A stretch of DNA of 64,000 bases from Segnochrobactrum spirostomi (GCF_009600605.1 NZ_VWNA01000001.1:3768501-3832500); one strand, 5' to 3'; shown: positions 35,544 through 46,415, counted from the stretch's first letter. A program made the numbers and translations. Notes: generated by a model not told the origin, from the letters alone.

Positions 35544-36644
35544 ATGCTTTCGCCGAGTCCCCGGCGTCCGTTCCGGCTCAAGGCCGGTGCCGCGCTCGCG
35601 GGGCTGTCGTCGCGGCTGCCGCGCTCCCTCGTTCGGATCGGGCTCGTGGTCGCCGTGCTCGGCGCGGCGGCGCTGCCGTTCTCCGGCGCGGGCGAGCGGC
35701 CGTTCGACGTGCTCGACAGCGCGTCGGCGCAGGCGCCGGGCTCGATCGATCTGTTCTACGGCGCGCTCACGCCCTACGGCGCCTGGGTGCGCCACCCGAA
35801 TTACGGGCCGGTCTTCATTCCGGCCAAGGTCTCCCCGGAATGGCGTCCCTATACGGTCGGCCAGTGGCGCTGGACGGACGGGTTCGGCTGGCTGTGGGCG
35901 TCCGACGAGCCGTTCGGCTGGGCCACCTACCATTATGGACGCTGGGGCTACGAGCCGAGCTGGGGCTGGTTCTGGGTGCCGGGCAACGAATGGTCGCCCG
36001 CCTGGGTTTCCTGGCGCTCGGGGGACGATTCGGTCGGCTGGGCGGCGCTCGCGCCCGACCGCGCCGGCCCCGCCTGGGGCTTCCCGACCCGTCAGAAGCC
36101 CGCGGTTCCCGAGGCGTGGGTGTTCGTGCCGACGCTGCGCTTCGCCCAGCCGAAGATCTATCTCTATGCCGCGCCCGTCCGCGAAACCTTCGCCTCGCTG
36201 GACGGTGCGCCGCTGTCGTGGACCTATTCCGCGAACGGCCCGCTCGAGAACCGTCCCTTCGACCGCGCTTGGCTGCGCCGCCACAACGGCCAATATGACG
36301 TGCCGGCGAAGGCGGTGAAGTTCGTCCACGACCGCGCCGAGATCGCCAAGGCGGGGGACGCGATCGCGCTCTATCGGCCATGGATCTCCGATCAGCCGGG
36401 TGACCTGCCGCCGCCGCCGAAGCTTCTCGATAGCCCCACCGACGCGAAGCGCATCCTGCTCGGAGAACGGGCCGACCCGAAGCTCGTGCCGCAGCCGCGG
36501 CCGGGCCTCAAATATCCGCGCGGCACCGCGCCGAGCCTGCCGCCCCACGCCAAGGGCAAGGTCGCGGAACCCGTCCAGGCCGCCGATCCCGCGCCCGACG
36601 CCGCCCCGGCCGCGCCGCTGATCCGCGCCGACGGAACCCTCTGA
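35544..36644 (+). CDS. Secreted Trp/Tyr-rich DUF6600-like protein
   Basis: The 366-residue protein has a signal-like N-terminus (basic, then LVRIGLVVAVLGAAALPF; cleavage near SASAQA). Residues ~70-180 contain repeated Trp/Tyr-Gly-rich units (YGPVFIPAKVSPEWRPYTVG, FGWLWASDEPFGWATYHYG, YEPSWGWFWVPGNEWSPAWV) of the DUF6600/YXWV type, then a less conserved region and a Pro/Ala-rich tail. Such proteins are periplasmic or cell-surface with no known activity. GGAG lies 11 bp before the start. Confidence 0.82.
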   Translation: MLSPSPRRPFRLKAGAALAGLSSRLPRSLVRIGLVVAVLGAAALPFSGAGERPFDVLDSASAQAPGSIDLFYGALTPYGAWVRHPNYGPVFIPAKVSPEWRPYTVGQWRWTDGFGWLWASDEPFGWATYHYGRWGYEPSWGWFWVPGNEWSPAWVSWRSGDDSVGWAALAPDRAGPAWGFPTRQKPAVPEAWVFVPTLRFAQPKIYLYAAPVRETFASLDGAPLSWTYSANGPLENRPFDRAWLRRHNGQYDVPAKAVKFVHDRAEIAKAGDAIALYRPWISDQPGDLPPPPKLLDSPTDAKRILLGERADPKLVPQPRPGLKYPRGTAPSLPPHAKGKVAEPVQAADPAPDAAPAAPLIRADGTL

Positions 36645-36781
36645 ACCGAGCCGCTTTCCTGAACGTGTCCGGCTGGTCAGCCGGGCGCGCGCGTCCTATA
36701 TCGGCTCAGCCTATCGGATCACTAGTCTTCTCACCCACGACCTGGACGGGTCCCGTCCGCCTTCCATCACGAGGATCGACC

Positions 36782-37828
36782 ATGACCTATCTCGCCGCCG
36801 CCGATCGCTATGAGAAGGCGGTCTTCCGCAAGGTCGGACGCAGCGGGCTGGTGCTGCCCGCGCTCTCCCTCGGCCTGTGGCATAATTTCGGCGACACCAC
36901 GCCCATCGACCGCCAGCGCGCCATCCTGCGCAAGGCGTTCGATCTCGGCATCACCCACTTCGACCTCGCCAACAATTACGGCCCGCCCTACGGCAGCGCC
37001 GAGACCAATTTCGGCCGCCTCCTCAAGGAAGACTTCGCGGCCTACCGCGACGAGCTCATCATCTCCTCGAAGGCCGGCTGGGACATGTGGCCGGGCCCCT
37101 ACGGCCAGGGCGGCGGTTCGCGCAAATATGTGCTGGCGAGCCTCGACCAGAGCCTGAAGCGGATGGGCGTCGACTATGTCGACATCTTCTATTCGCACCG
37201 CTTCGACCCGCACACGCCGCTCGAGGAGACGGCCTCGGCGCTCGCCACGGCGGTCCAGCAGGGCAAGGCGCTCTATGTCGGCATCTCGTCCTATTCGGCG
37301 GCGAAGACGCGCGAGATGGCGGCCCTCCTCGAAAGCTGGAAGGTGCCGCTCCTCATCCACCAGCCGTCCTACAACATGCTCAATCGCTGGATCGAGGAAG
37401 AGCTGCTCGACGCCACCGAGGCGCTCGGCACGGGGGTGATCGCCTTCACCCCGCTCGCCCAGGGCGTGCTGACGGGCAAGTATCTGAAGGGCATCCCGGC
37501 CGGCGCCCGCATCACCAATCCGGGCGGCGATTCGCTGTTCCAGTCGCATCTGAGCGAGGAAAACCTCGCCCGCGTCCGCGCCCTCAACGAGATCGCCCAG
37601 CGGCGCGGCCAGACCCTCGCCCAGCTCGCCCTCGTCTGGGTGCTGCGCGACCCGCGCGTCACCTCGGCCCTCATCGGCGCGAGCTCGCCGGAGCAGGTGG
37701 CGGAGAACGTCGCCGCGCTGGAAAACCTCTCGATTTCCGCTGAGGAACTCGCCGAAATCGATCAATATGCCCAGGAAGGTCATCTCAATCTCTGGGAGAA
37801 GCCTTCGACCGATCGCGCGCCGGACTGA
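36782..37828 (+). CDS. Aldo-keto reductase, L-glyceraldehyde 3-phosphate reductase (YghZ) type
   Basis: The start at 36782 gives 348 residues. The catalytic tetrad is visible: D61 and Y66 in HFDLANNYGPPYGSAE, K97 in ISSKAGWDMWPGPYG and H~139 in IFYSHRFDP. The sequence MGVDYVDIFYSHRFDPHTP and FTPLAQGVLTGKYL are typical of the AKR14/YghZ group, which reduces L-glyceraldehyde 3-phosphate and methylglyoxal with NADPH. It is followed 66 bp later by an Lrp-type regulator on the same strand. Confidence 0.92.
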   Translation: MTYLAAADRYEKAVFRKVGRSGLVLPALSLGLWHNFGDTTPIDRQRAILRKAFDLGITHFDLANNYGPPYGSAETNFGRLLKEDFAAYRDELIISSKAGWDMWPGPYGQGGGSRKYVLASLDQSLKRMGVDYVDIFYSHRFDPHTPLEETASALATAVQQGKALYVGISSYSAAKTREMAALLESWKVPLLIHQPSYNMLNRWIEEELLDATEALGTGVIAFTPLAQGVLTGKYLKGIPAGARITNPGGDSLFQSHLSEENLARVRALNEIAQRRGQTLAQLALVWVLRDPRVTSALIGASSPEQVAENVAALENLSISAEELAEIDQYAQEGHLNLWEKPSTDRAPD

Positions 37829-37894
37829 TCGGCGCGTCTTCAGACTGATCCGGAGGGCTCGTCCCTCCGGCTCCATCCCGCGAGGCGAGGGCCG

Positions 37895-38338
37895 ATGGGG
37901 CGCCCGATCGACGACGACAAGGATCGGGCCCTGATCGGCCTTCTGACGGCGAACGGGCGTATGCCCGTCGCCGAGATCGCCGCCAAGCTCGGCGTCTCCC
38001 GCGCCACCGCCCAGGCGCGTCTCACCCGTCTCGAACGGGACGGCATCATCAAGGGCTACACGATCGTGCTCGGCGATGCGGCCGAGAGCCCGACCGACTT
38101 GACCGCCATCGTCCTCGTCGAACTCGACGTGCGCAAACAGCCGGCCGTCGTCGCGGAGTTGAGGACGAGCCCGGAAATCGTGTCCTGCCATTCGATGAGC
38201 GGGCAGTTCGATCTGATGATCAACGTCCGCGCTGCGACCGCCCGCCGCCTCGACGAAACCCTCGACTGGATCGCGGCCATCGACGGGGTCCGCCGCACCA
38301 TGTCGTCGATCCTGCTCGCGCGGAAGTTCGAGCGCTGA
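37895..38338 (+). CDS. Lrp/AsnC-family transcriptional regulator
   Basis: This 147-residue protein has the Lrp HTH at residues ~7-55 (DKDRALIGLLTANGRMPVAEI, then AAKLGVSRATAQARLTRLER) and the RAM effector domain (AIVLVELDVRKQPAVVAELR; CHSMSGQFDLMINV). It probably senses an amino acid. The AKR gene lies upstream on the same strand; a saccharopine-dehydrogenase-like gene lies downstream, separated by a low-GC gene on the other strand. Confidence 0.93.
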   Translation: MGRPIDDDKDRALIGLLTANGRMPVAEIAAKLGVSRATAQARLTRLERDGIIKGYTIVLGDAAESPTDLTAIVLVELDVRKQPAVVAELRTSPEIVSCHSMSGQFDLMINVRAATARRLDETLDWIAAIDGVRRTMSSILLARKFER

Positions 38339-38374
38339 GTACTTAATGTTCGTTCGAGAGCGGGACCCTGATCG

Positions 38375-38680
38375 CTACTTAAACTGATCTGCTTTTGGAA
38401 AGTCAGTAAACCCAGCTAGCATAGCGTATCCTGCGTAACTAGCATATCGCGCGTACGACCCGCGTCGACCGGGAGAAGGAGACTGCGTGCTCAGCCAGTT
38501 CTCCTTGCTCGTGCAATGGATTAGCCTGTCGTCGCCTCTCAACTCGCCTAAGTAGCGCCCGTCCTGGCCGTATATCTCGTCACCACGAAAGCGACCGACG
38601 TAGGCGCCTTGGTAAGTCCACAAATCATCGTCGATGCGATAGCCGAACGACTCGCCACCCCATGTCCACATCCACTTCAT
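38375..38680 (-). CDS. Low-GC 4-fold beta flower-type protein
   Basis: This 101-residue protein has repeated short beta motifs (ESFGYRIDDDLWTYQGAYVG, RFRGDEIYGQDGRYLGELRG, DDRLIH), the pattern of the '4-fold beta flower' family of unknown function. The C-terminal ~35 residues are Tyr/Ser-rich. Codon use and GC content are clearly lower than in its neighbours, so it was probably acquired. It is convergent with the Lrp gene. Confidence 0.75.
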   Translation of the reverse strand: MKWMWTWGGESFGYRIDDDLWTYQGAYVGRFRGDEIYGQDGRYLGELRGDDRLIHCTSKENWLSTQSPSPGRRGSYARYASYAGYAMLAGFTDFPKADQFK

Positions 38681-38905
38681 TGCGTGCCCTCCCTACCCTC
38701 GGCCGAGACTAAAAGCCCATTCTGCCTTTCGTCAAACTGACGCAAATATCGTCGAAGTGCGCATAATATACGTTCTATCGATCATAAAAACCCGCACATC
38801 GATGCGCTTCGCTGATTTTTCGCGCGCCTCGTTTCGGCGAGTCTGAGCCCACGCGCCCTCGCGGAGAGGGCAGGGCATCAACGCTTCAGCCACGAGGGGT
38901 TTCAG

Positions 38906-40024
38906 ATGGTCGCGAAACGTATCGCCGTTCTCGGCGCGGGTCAGATCGGTCGCATCATTGCGCGCATGCTGCGCGAGGGCGGCCACGAGGTTGTGCTGGC
39001 CGATGCCTCGGCGGCGACGCTCGCATCCGCCGGCGCCGCGGTCGCGACCCAGGTCGTCGACGTCGCCGATCAGGCCGCGCTGAAGGCCCTGCTCGCCGAT
39101 CGCGACATCGTCGTCTCGGCCTGCCCCTATTTCCTCAACAAGGGCATCGCCGAAGCCGCGGCGGCGACCGGGACCCATTATTTCGACCTCACCGAGGACG
39201 TCGAGACGACCCGCTTCATCCGCGATCTCGCCGCCCGCTCGTCGTCGGCCTTCGCGCCGCAGTGCGGCCTCGCGCCGGGCTTCATCTGCATCCTCGGCGC
39301 CGACATGATGCGCCGCTTCGACACCGTACGCTCGGTCAAGATGCGCGTCGGCGCGCTGCCGCTCTATCCGACCAACGCGCTCGGCTACAACGTCACCTGG
39401 TCGGTGGACGGACTCATCAACGAATATTGCAACCCGTGCGAGACCGTCGTCGGCGGCCGCAAGATCCACGTCGCGCCCCTCGAGGGCCTCGAGCACGTGA
39501 TGATCGACGGCGTCGCCTACGAGGCGTTCAACACCTCCGGCGGCCTCGGCACGCTGACCGAGACCTTCGACGGCGCCGTGCAGGAGATGAGCTACAAGAC
39601 GCTGCGTTATCCCGGCCACGCCGCGATCATGAAGCTGCTGCTCGAAGATCTCGGCCTCGGCACCGACCGTGACACCATGCGCGCCATCATGGGCCGCGCC
39701 GCGCCGTTCACCCGCAAGGACATCGTGATCGTGTTCGTCACCGGCATCGGCGAGCGCGAGGGCCGGCTCGAAGAGGTGAGCCACGTGCTGCGTTATCTCG
39801 GCACGCCTGACATGAGCGCGATCCAGCTCACCACGGCCGCCGGCTGCGTCGCGATGGTCGAGCTCTTCCTCGCCGGCAAGCTGCCGCAGAAGGGCTTCGT
39901 CCGCCAGGAGGACGCCGATCTCGCCGCCTTCCTCGCGACCCGCGCCGGCCGTCTCCTGGTCGACGCCGCCGACCGCGGCACCGCCGATCTCGTCTCCCAC
40001 GAAGCCCCGCGCCGCGCCGCCTGA
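38906..40024 (+). CDS. Saccharopine dehydrogenase-like NAD(P)-binding protein
   Basis: The 372-residue protein starts with a Rossmann fold (KRIAVLGAGQIGRIIARML) and continues with HYFDLTEDVETTRF and APQCGLAPGFICILGADMM, typical of the saccharopine dehydrogenase/LYS9 family. In bacteria such enzymes act in lysine breakdown or as carboxynorspermidine dehydrogenases. GAGGGG precedes the start. It is a single gene; the Lrp-type regulator 570 bp upstream on the same strand could be its controller. Confidence 0.85.
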   Translation: MVAKRIAVLGAGQIGRIIARMLREGGHEVVLADASAATLASAGAAVATQVVDVADQAALKALLADRDIVVSACPYFLNKGIAEAAAATGTHYFDLTEDVETTRFIRDLAARSSSAFAPQCGLAPGFICILGADMMRRFDTVRSVKMRVGALPLYPTNALGYNVTWSVDGLINEYCNPCETVVGGRKIHVAPLEGLEHVMIDGVAYEAFNTSGGLGTLTETFDGAVQEMSYKTLRYPGHAAIMKLLLEDLGLGTDRDTMRAIMGRAAPFTRKDIVIVFVTGIGEREGRLEEVSHVLRYLGTPDMSAIQLTTAAGCVAMVELFLAGKLPQKGFVRQEDADLAAFLATRAGRLLVDAADRGTADLVSHEAPRRAA

Positions 40025-40090
40025 GGCTTCGCTTTCGAGGCTTCTCCGCGGTAAGGTCCCGGCCGACAGGAGTTGGCCGGGAGTCTGCCC

Positions 40091-40996
40091 ATGGCATCCA
40101 TCGAGTTCGTCACCGTCGATGTGTTCACGCGGCAGCGTTTCGGCGGCAATCCGCTCGCCGTCGTGCCGGATGCCGGCGGCCTCTCCACCGAGGAGATGCA
40201 GGCGATCGCGGCGGAGTTCGGCTATTCGGAATCGACCTTCGTGCTGCCGCCTGAGGACCCCGCGAACACCGCGCGGGTGCGCATCTTCACGCCGACGGAC
40301 GAGATTCCCTTCGCCGGCCATCCCAATGTCGGCACCGCCTTCGTGCTCGGCCGGCGCGGCGAGGCGTTCGGTCGGCCCGTCGGCGAGGCCATGGTGTTCG
40401 AGGAGATCGCCGGCCGCGTCGAGGTCGCGCTCGCGCGGGAAGAGGGGGCCGTCGTCGGGGCCGAGATCGTGGCGCCGCGCCCGCTCGCCATCCATTACGA
40501 GATCGATCCCGCTCTGGTCGCGGCCTGTGCGTCGCTCACGGCGGACGACCTCGCGCCCGGCTGGCAGCCGGTGATGGCCTCGGTCGGATTACCCTTCGTG
40601 TTCGCGGAGGTGCGCGATCTCGCGGCGCTCGGCCGGGCCGCGCCGCTCCGCCAGGCCTTCGCCGAGGCGGACCGCCGCCATCCGCGCGACGACGATCATT
40701 TCGCGGTCTTCCTGTTCCATCGCCTCGACGATCACATCCGCGCGCGGATGTTCGCGCCCCTGAGCAACACCGAAGAGGACCCGGCGACGGGAAGCGCCTC
40801 GGCGGCGCTCGCCGCCCACCTCGCGGCCCTCGATCCGGCATCCGATTTCCCGTTCGACCGGCTCATCGTGCAGGGCGTTGAGATGGGGCGGCGCAGCGAG
40901 ATCCGGGTGCGGACGAGCAAGACCGCCGGCACCGTCGCGCCGGTCCGGGTCTCCGGCGCCTGCGTTCCGGTTCTCGCCGGCACCATCGCGCTCTGA
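40091..40996 (+). CDS. PhzF-family isomerase/epimerase
   Basis: This 301-residue protein has the DapF-like two-domain PhzF fold. The catalytic Glu is E47 in FGYSESTFVLP, and the ligand motifs are FAGHPNVGTAFVLG (~75-88) and EDPATGSASAALAAHL (~225). Relatives include YddE, YHI9 and trans-2,3-dihydro-3-hydroxyanthranilate isomerase. There are no phenazine genes nearby, so the substrate is open. It is downstream of the saccharopine-dehydrogenase-like gene by 66 bp, possibly in one operon. Confidence 0.9.
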   Translation: MASIEFVTVDVFTRQRFGGNPLAVVPDAGGLSTEEMQAIAAEFGYSESTFVLPPEDPANTARVRIFTPTDEIPFAGHPNVGTAFVLGRRGEAFGRPVGEAMVFEEIAGRVEVALAREEGAVVGAEIVAPRPLAIHYEIDPALVAACASLTADDLAPGWQPVMASVGLPFVFAEVRDLAALGRAAPLRQAFAEADRRHPRDDDHFAVFLFHRLDDHIRARMFAPLSNTEEDPATGSASAALAAHLAALDPASDFPFDRLIVQGVEMGRRSEIRVRTSKTAGTVAPVRVSGACVPVLAGTIAL

Positions 40997-41142
40997 GGCG
41001 TAACGTCTGCGCGCCGTGCACATGCGGGCGGGCCTGAAGACCGTGCGCGAGCCTTGACCCCGCCCGTCGCTCGTCGCAAGGTCCGCGCGCTTTTTCCCGG
41101 CCGGCCGCGTGGCCGGCCCGTCTGCGCATGAGGTCGTCGCCG

Positions 41143-42072
41143 ATGGCGAACGAGACGCCGCCCTATCTCCGCCCCGAACGCTCGTTCCAGGGGCTCCTGC
41201 TCACGCTCCAGACCTTCTGGGCGGCGCAGGGTTGTGTCGTGCTCCAGCCCTACGACATGGAGGTCGGCGCCGGTACGTTCCATCCGGCGACCACGCTGCG
41301 CTCCCTCGGCCCGCTACCGTGGAAGGCCGCCTATGTGCAACCCTCGCGGCGGCCGAAGGACGGCCGCTACGGCGAGAACCCGAACCGCCTCCAGCATTAT
41401 TACCAGTTCCAGGTGCTCCTGAAGCCGTCGCCGCCCGACCTCCAGGATCTCTATCTCGGCAGCTTGAAGGCGATCGGTCTCGATCCGACCCTCCACGACG
41501 TGCGCTTCGTCGAGGACGATTGGGAGAGCCCGACGCTCGGCGCCTGGGGCCTCGGCTGGGAATGCTGGTGCGATGGGATGGAAGTGTCCCAGTTCACCTA
41601 TTTCCAGCAGGTCGCCGGCTTCGAGTGCGCGCCCGTCTCGGGCGAGCTCACCTACGGCCTCGAGCGGCTTGCGATGTACATCCAGGGCGTCGAGAACGTC
41701 TACGACCTGAACTTCAACGGGCGCGACGGCGCCGAGCGGATCTCCTACGGCGACGTCTTCCTCCAGGCCGAGCAGGAATATTCGCGGCATAATTTCGAGC
41801 ACGCCGACACCGAGCTCCTGCTGCGCCACTTCCAGGACGCCGAGAAGGAATGCCGGCATCTCCTCGCGGCGGGCGACGACGGCGGGCGCCACCGCATGGC
41901 GCAGCCGGCCTACGACCAGTGCATCAAGGCGAGCCACATCTTCAATCTGCTCGACGCGCGGGGCGTGATCTCCGTGACCGAACGGCAGAGCTACATCCTG
42001 AGGGTGCGCGAGCTCGCCAAGGCCTGCGGCGCCGCCTGGCTCAAGACGACCGCCGGTGGCGTCGACGCCTGA
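41143..42072 (+). CDS. glyQ: Glycyl-tRNA synthetase alpha subunit
   Basis: From the ATG at 41143 the protein has 309 residues (an ATG at 41128 is also possible). It matches GlyQ throughout: [55 protein letters not shown] and [11 protein letters not shown]. It forms the alpha2-beta2 enzyme with GlyS, which charges tRNA-Gly. It is 94 bp upstream of glyS in the same direction. Confidence 0.97.
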   Translation: MANETPPYLRPERSFQGLLLTLQTFWAAQGCVVLQPYDMEVGAGTFHPATTLRSLGPLPWKAAYVQPSRRPKDGRYGENPNRLQHYYQFQVLLKPSPPDLQDLYLGSLKAIGLDPTLHDVRFVEDDWESPTLGAWGLGWECWCDGMEVSQFTYFQQVAGFECAPVSGELTYGLERLAMYIQGVENVYDLNFNGRDGAERISYGDVFLQAEQEYSRHNFEHADTELLLRHFQDAEKECRHLLAAGDDGGRHRMAQPAYDQCIKASHIFNLLDARGVISVTERQSYILRVRELAKACGAAWLKTTAGGVDA

Positions 42073-42166
42073 GCCTTCTCCGTTCGGCCGCGCGAGCGTC
42101 CCGCCGTCACCGGCGGCCGCGCGGTCAAAGACCCGAGCGCCCACAACCTTCAGAGCGCGAAATCCG

Positions 42167-44392
42167 ATGCCCGACCTTTTTCTCGAGCTCTTTTCCGAAG
42201 AGATCCCGGCCCGCATGCAGCGGCGGGCGGCGGCGGACCTCGCCGCGCTCGTCACCGAGGGGCTCACCGCGGCCGGTCTGCCCCAGGAGGGCGTGACCGC
42301 CTTCGCCACCCCGCGGCGGTTGGCTCTCAACGTCGTCGGACTGCCGGCCCGCTCGGCCGACGTCGAGGAGGAGCGCAAGGGGCCGCGCGTCGGTGCGCCG
42401 GAGGCGGCGATCGAAGGCTTCCTCAAGGCAGCCGGTCTCGCCTCGATCGATCAGGCGACCATCGTCTCCGACCCGAAGAAGGGTGAGTTCTACGTCGCCA
42501 CGGTCCGCAAGGCGGGGCGGGCGACGGTCGACGTCGTGGCCGAGCTGATCCCCCAGGTCGTGCGCGCGTTCCCGTGGCCGAAGTCGATGCGTTGGGGCAC
42601 CGGCACCCTGCGCTGGGTGCGGCCGCTGCACTCGATCGTCTGCACCTTCGGGCCCGAGACCGAAGAGCCGGAAATCGTCCACTTCGACATCGACGGCATC
42701 CGCTCCGGCAACCAGACGCGCGGCCATCGCTTCCACGCCCCCGACGTCTTCACCGTCAAGCGCTTCGACGATTATGTGGCGAAGCTCGAGCGGGCCAAGG
42801 TGGTGCTCGACGGCGATCGCCGGCGCGACATCATCCTCCACGACGCCCGCGACCGCGCCTTCGCGCTCGGCCTCGAACTCGTCGAAGACGACGCGCTGCT
42901 CTCCGAGGTCGCCGGCCTCGTCGAGTGGCCGGTGGTGCTGATCGGCTCGTTCGATCCGAGCTTCCTGTCGATCCCCGACGCGGTGATCCGCTCGACCATC
43001 CGCGCCAACCAGAAGTGCTTCGTGCTGCGCGATCCGCGCACCGGCCGGCTCGCCAACAAGTTCGTGCTGACCGCCAACATCGAGGCCCACGACGGCGGGC
43101 GGGCGATCGTCGGCGGCAACGAGCGCGTGGTGCGCGCCCGTCTGTCGGACGCCAAGTTCTTCTACGAGACCGACCTCAAGGTGCCGCTCGAGGAGCGCGC
43201 CAAGAAGCTCCAAATCGTCACCTTCCACGAGAAGCTCGGCACCCAGGCCGAGCGGGTCGAGCGCATCGCCGCGATCGCCCGCGAGATCGCGCCCCACGTC
43301 GGCGCGGATCCGGCCGACGCCGATCGCGCCGCCCGGCTCGCCAAGGCCGATCTCATGACCGAGATGGTCGGCGAATTCCCCGAGCTGCAGGGCTACATGG
43401 GCCGGCGCTATGCCGAGGCCCAGGGCCTCGATGCCAAGATCGCCGCTGCGATCGAAGACCATTACAAGCCGCAGGGTCCGTCGGATGCGGTGCCGACGGC
43501 GCCCGTCTCGATCGCCGTCGCGCTCGCCGACAAGATCGATATGCTGACCGGCTTCTGGATCATCGACGAGAAGCCGACCGGCTCCAAGGACCCGTTCGCG
43601 CTGCGCCGCGCCGCGCTCGGCGTCGTGCGCATCATCCTCGACAACCGGCTGCAGCTCGGGCTCGCGCGCCTCATCCGCGAAGCGGGGCGTGCCGTCGTCG
43701 CCCAGCGGATCTGGCGCGAGGGGCAGGAGGCGACGACGTCGCTGGTCGATATCTTCAAGAAGCTCGGCTGGCAGGGAGCCAAGGCGCTGCCCGAGGCTTT
43801 GACGAGCGAGGCGGAGGTGCTGGATCAGCGCTTCCGGGAGATCGATTCCAAGGGCCAGGAGGTTGCTCACGATCTCCTCGCGTTCTTCGCCGATCGCCTG
43901 AAGGTGCAGTTGCGGGAGCACGGCGCGCGTCACGATCTCGTCGATGCCGTGCTCGCCCTCGGGACTCAAGACGACATCCTCAGCATCGTGCGCCGCGTCG
44001 AGGCGCTCGGCGCCTTCCTCGACAGCGAGGACGGGGCGAACCTGCTCGCCGGCTATCGCCGTGCCGCCAACATCCTCAAGGCCGAGGAGAAGAAGGACGG
44101 CGTCGTCTACGACAGCATCCTCAACCAGGACCTGCTCGCCGACCCCATCGAGTTCGCCTTGTGGGAAGCGATCGGCGAGGCGACCATCGCGGCGGAGAGC
44201 GCGGTGCTGAACGAGGATTTCCCGGCCGCCATCTCGGCGCTCGGCCGCCTGCGCCAGCCGGTGGACCTGTTCTTCGAGAACATCCTCGTCAACGCCGAGG
44301 ATCCTGAGGTCCGCGTCACCCGGCTGAAGCTGCTCGCCGGCCTGCGCGCCGCCACCCGCACGGTCGCGGACTTCTCCCGCATCGGCGGGTGA
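42167..44392 (+). CDS. glyS: Glycyl-tRNA synthetase beta subunit
   Basis: The 741-residue protein begins with [20 protein letters not shown], the usual GlyS start, and contains [10 protein letters not shown]-like and [12 protein letters not shown] motifs of the beta subunit, an HD-type region and the C-terminal anticodon-binding domain. It joins GlyQ to form the tetrameric enzyme. It follows glyQ in an operon. Confidence 0.97.
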   Translation: MPDLFLELFSEEIPARMQRRAAADLAALVTEGLTAAGLPQEGVTAFATPRRLALNVVGLPARSADVEEERKGPRVGAPEAAIEGFLKAAGLASIDQATIVSDPKKGEFYVATVRKAGRATVDVVAELIPQVVRAFPWPKSMRWGTGTLRWVRPLHSIVCTFGPETEEPEIVHFDIDGIRSGNQTRGHRFHAPDVFTVKRFDDYVAKLERAKVVLDGDRRRDIILHDARDRAFALGLELVEDDALLSEVAGLVEWPVVLIGSFDPSFLSIPDAVIRSTIRANQKCFVLRDPRTGRLANKFVLTANIEAHDGGRAIVGGNERVVRARLSDAKFFYETDLKVPLEERAKKLQIVTFHEKLGTQAERVERIAAIAREIAPHVGADPADADRAARLAKADLMTEMVGEFPELQGYMGRRYAEAQGLDAKIAAAIEDHYKPQGPSDAVPTAPVSIAVALADKIDMLTGFWIIDEKPTGSKDPFALRRAALGVVRIILDNRLQLGLARLIREAGRAVVAQRIWREGQEATTSLVDIFKKLGWQGAKALPEALTSEAEVLDQRFREIDSKGQEVAHDLLAFFADRLKVQLREHGARHDLVDAVLALGTQDDILSIVRRVEALGAFLDSEDGANLLAGYRRAANILKAEEKKDGVVYDSILNQDLLADPIEFALWEAIGEATIAAESAVLNEDFPAAISALGRLRQPVDLFFENILVNAEDPEVRVTRLKLLAGLRAATRTVADFSRIGG

Positions 44393-44475
44393 CGCCGCAC
44401 GGGCCGGGAATGCTGGGTCACGGATCGATGGGCGGGCGGCGGGCTTTCGGCAATTGCGATGGCCGGGAGGTCTGA

Positions 44476-44895
44476 ATGTCGCCGCCGGCCGTCATCGACT
44501 CCGAGGCCGACCTCTCCCGCGCGCGGGCCGCGGCCGCCTTCGAGGCGGTGCGCAATTTCCTCGCCATGATGGGCCTCGACATCATCACGGGGTCGGAAAT
44601 CACCAAGGCGGTCGAGATCGTCGAGCGCTGGCACGACATCCGGCCCGCGCTTCTCCACATCGTCGCCGCGGCGTTCCTGGCGCTCGCGGTTCTCGTCGTC
44701 CAATATCTCTTCGCGCTGTCGTTCCGGCGTAACGTCCGCGTGATCGTCCGCGGCACGGTGCTGGACCGGGGCCTCGTCGTCGGCGTTCTCGTCGTGCTCT
44801 GCTTCGTCACCCAGCTCGCTGTGGCGCTCACCTTCATTTCCGGCTTCTACGACGTCGGATTGCTCGGCACGGCCTTCGTCAAACTGACGACCTGA
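44476..44895 (+). CDS. Small three-helix membrane protein of unknown function
   Basis: I do not recognise this 139-residue protein. The N-terminal ~60 residues are hydrophilic and helical; three hydrophobic segments follow (LLHIVAAAFLALAVLVVQYLF, GLVVGVLVVLCFVTQLAVAL and a shorter one), with a basic loop between the first two. It follows glyS by 83 bp and precedes a VapBC module. No catalytic motif is visible. Confidence 0.6.
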   Translation: MSPPAVIDSEADLSRARAAAAFEAVRNFLAMMGLDIITGSEITKAVEIVERWHDIRPALLHIVAAAFLALAVLVVQYLFALSFRRNVRVIVRGTVLDRGLVVGVLVVLCFVTQLAVALTFISGFYDVGLLGTAFVKLTT

Positions 44896-45242
<347 letters not shown>

Positions 45243-45243
<1 letters not shown>

Positions 45244-45674
45244 TGCTCTATCTCGACACGTCCTTGATCGTGGCAGGCGTTGTTCGTGAAACCGTGACGC
45301 CCCTTGCGCAGGTGTGGCTTCAAGAGCGCAGCGTCGAGGAACTCCTCATCAGCGAGTGGACCTTCACCGAGATGTCGTCGGCGCTGGCGATCAAGCTGCG
45401 CACAGGTCAGATCAACCTTGATCAGCGCGCCGCTGCCATGGCGCTCTTTCAAAGTCTGGTTGCCGAGAACTTCAAGGTTCTCCACGTCCGAAGCCGGCAT
45501 TTCCGCCAGGCGGCTCAGTTCGCCGATCAACATGGGCTTGGTTTGCGGGCTGGAGATGCCCTACACCTCGCCGTCGCGGCCGAAAATGGTGCGACCGTTC
45601 ACACTCTCGATCACCGCCTTGCGAGCGCCGGTCCGGCGCTCGGTGTGCCGACGCAGCTAATGGTCTGGTCGTAA
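45243..45674 (+). CDS. vapC: VapC-type PIN-domain toxin
   Basis: This 143-residue protein is a PIN ribonuclease. The metal-binding acidic residues are D5 (LYLDTSLIV), E43 (FTEMSSALA), D105 (RAGDALHLAVA) and D123 (HTLDHRLA). It would cut RNA, usually tRNA or rRNA, when freed from its antitoxin. The start is the ATG of the TGATG overlap; a TTG one codon earlier is less likely. Confidence 0.92.
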
Positions 45675-45698
45675 GTCTCGAGACTCGGAAAGCATCCC

Positions 45699-46415
45699 AT
45701 GAAGAAAGCGGCGGCGGAGTTCATCGGCACCTTCACGCTGGTGCTGTTCGGGTGCGGCGCCGCGGCCATGGCCGGGATGGGAGCATCATCGACGGCGATC
45801 GACGGTCTTCCGATCGCGTTCGCCTTCGGTTTCGCCTTCATCGCGATGGCCTACGGCATCGGCCCGATCTCCGGCTGCCACCTCAACCCGGCGGTGTCGT
45901 TCGGTGTGCTGATGGCCGGCCGCATGTCGGCGGGCGAGTTCGTCGTCTACGCGATCTCGCAGGTGATCGGCGCCATCTTCGGCGCGGCGGCGCTCTATCT
46001 GATCCTGTCGGGCAAGGGGGGCGGCTGGGCGCCGGCGGCGCTCGGGCAGAACGGGTGGGGCGGCGGCTATCTCGGCGGCTACGACCTCACCTCGGCCTTC
46101 GTGTTCGAGGTGGTTGCAACCTTCCTGCTCCTCGTCGCCGTGCTCGGCATCACCCAGAGCGGCAACCCGACCCACGTTCACGGGCTGTCCGGCCTCGCGA
46201 TCGGCCTGACGCTGACGGCCATCCACATCGTCGGCATCAACATCACGGGCGTCTCGGTCAATCCGGCCCGTTCGCTCGGCCCCGCCATCGTCGGGGCGGG
46301 CAGCAACCCGCTCGCGCTCAATCAGGTCTGGCTGTTCGTGATCGCGCCCCTCGTCGGCGCCGCCTTCGCGGGCCTGCTCTTCAAGAGCGGCGTGCTGACC
46401 CGCGACGAGAGCTGA
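45699..46415 (+). CDS. aqpZ: Aquaporin Z
   Basis: The 238-residue protein has six helices and two NPA boxes: HLNPAVS with N63-P64-A65, and SVNPARS near 187 with the selectivity Arg190. The opening KKAAAEFIGTFTLVLFGCG and GGGYLGGYDLTSAFVFEVV are typical of AqpZ. It is a water channel of the inner membrane. It follows vapC by 24 bp but is probably separately controlled. Confidence 0.95.
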   Translation: MKKAAAEFIGTFTLVLFGCGAAAMAGMGASSTAIDGLPIAFAFGFAFIAMAYGIGPISGCHLNPAVSFGVLMAGRMSAGEFVVYAISQVIGAIFGAAALYLILSGKGGGWAPAALGQNGWGGGYLGGYDLTSAFVFEVVATFLLLVAVLGITQSGNPTHVHGLSGLAIGLTLTAIHIVGINITGVSVNPARSLGPAIVGAGSNPLALNQVWLFVIAPLVGAAFAGLLFKSGVLTRDES

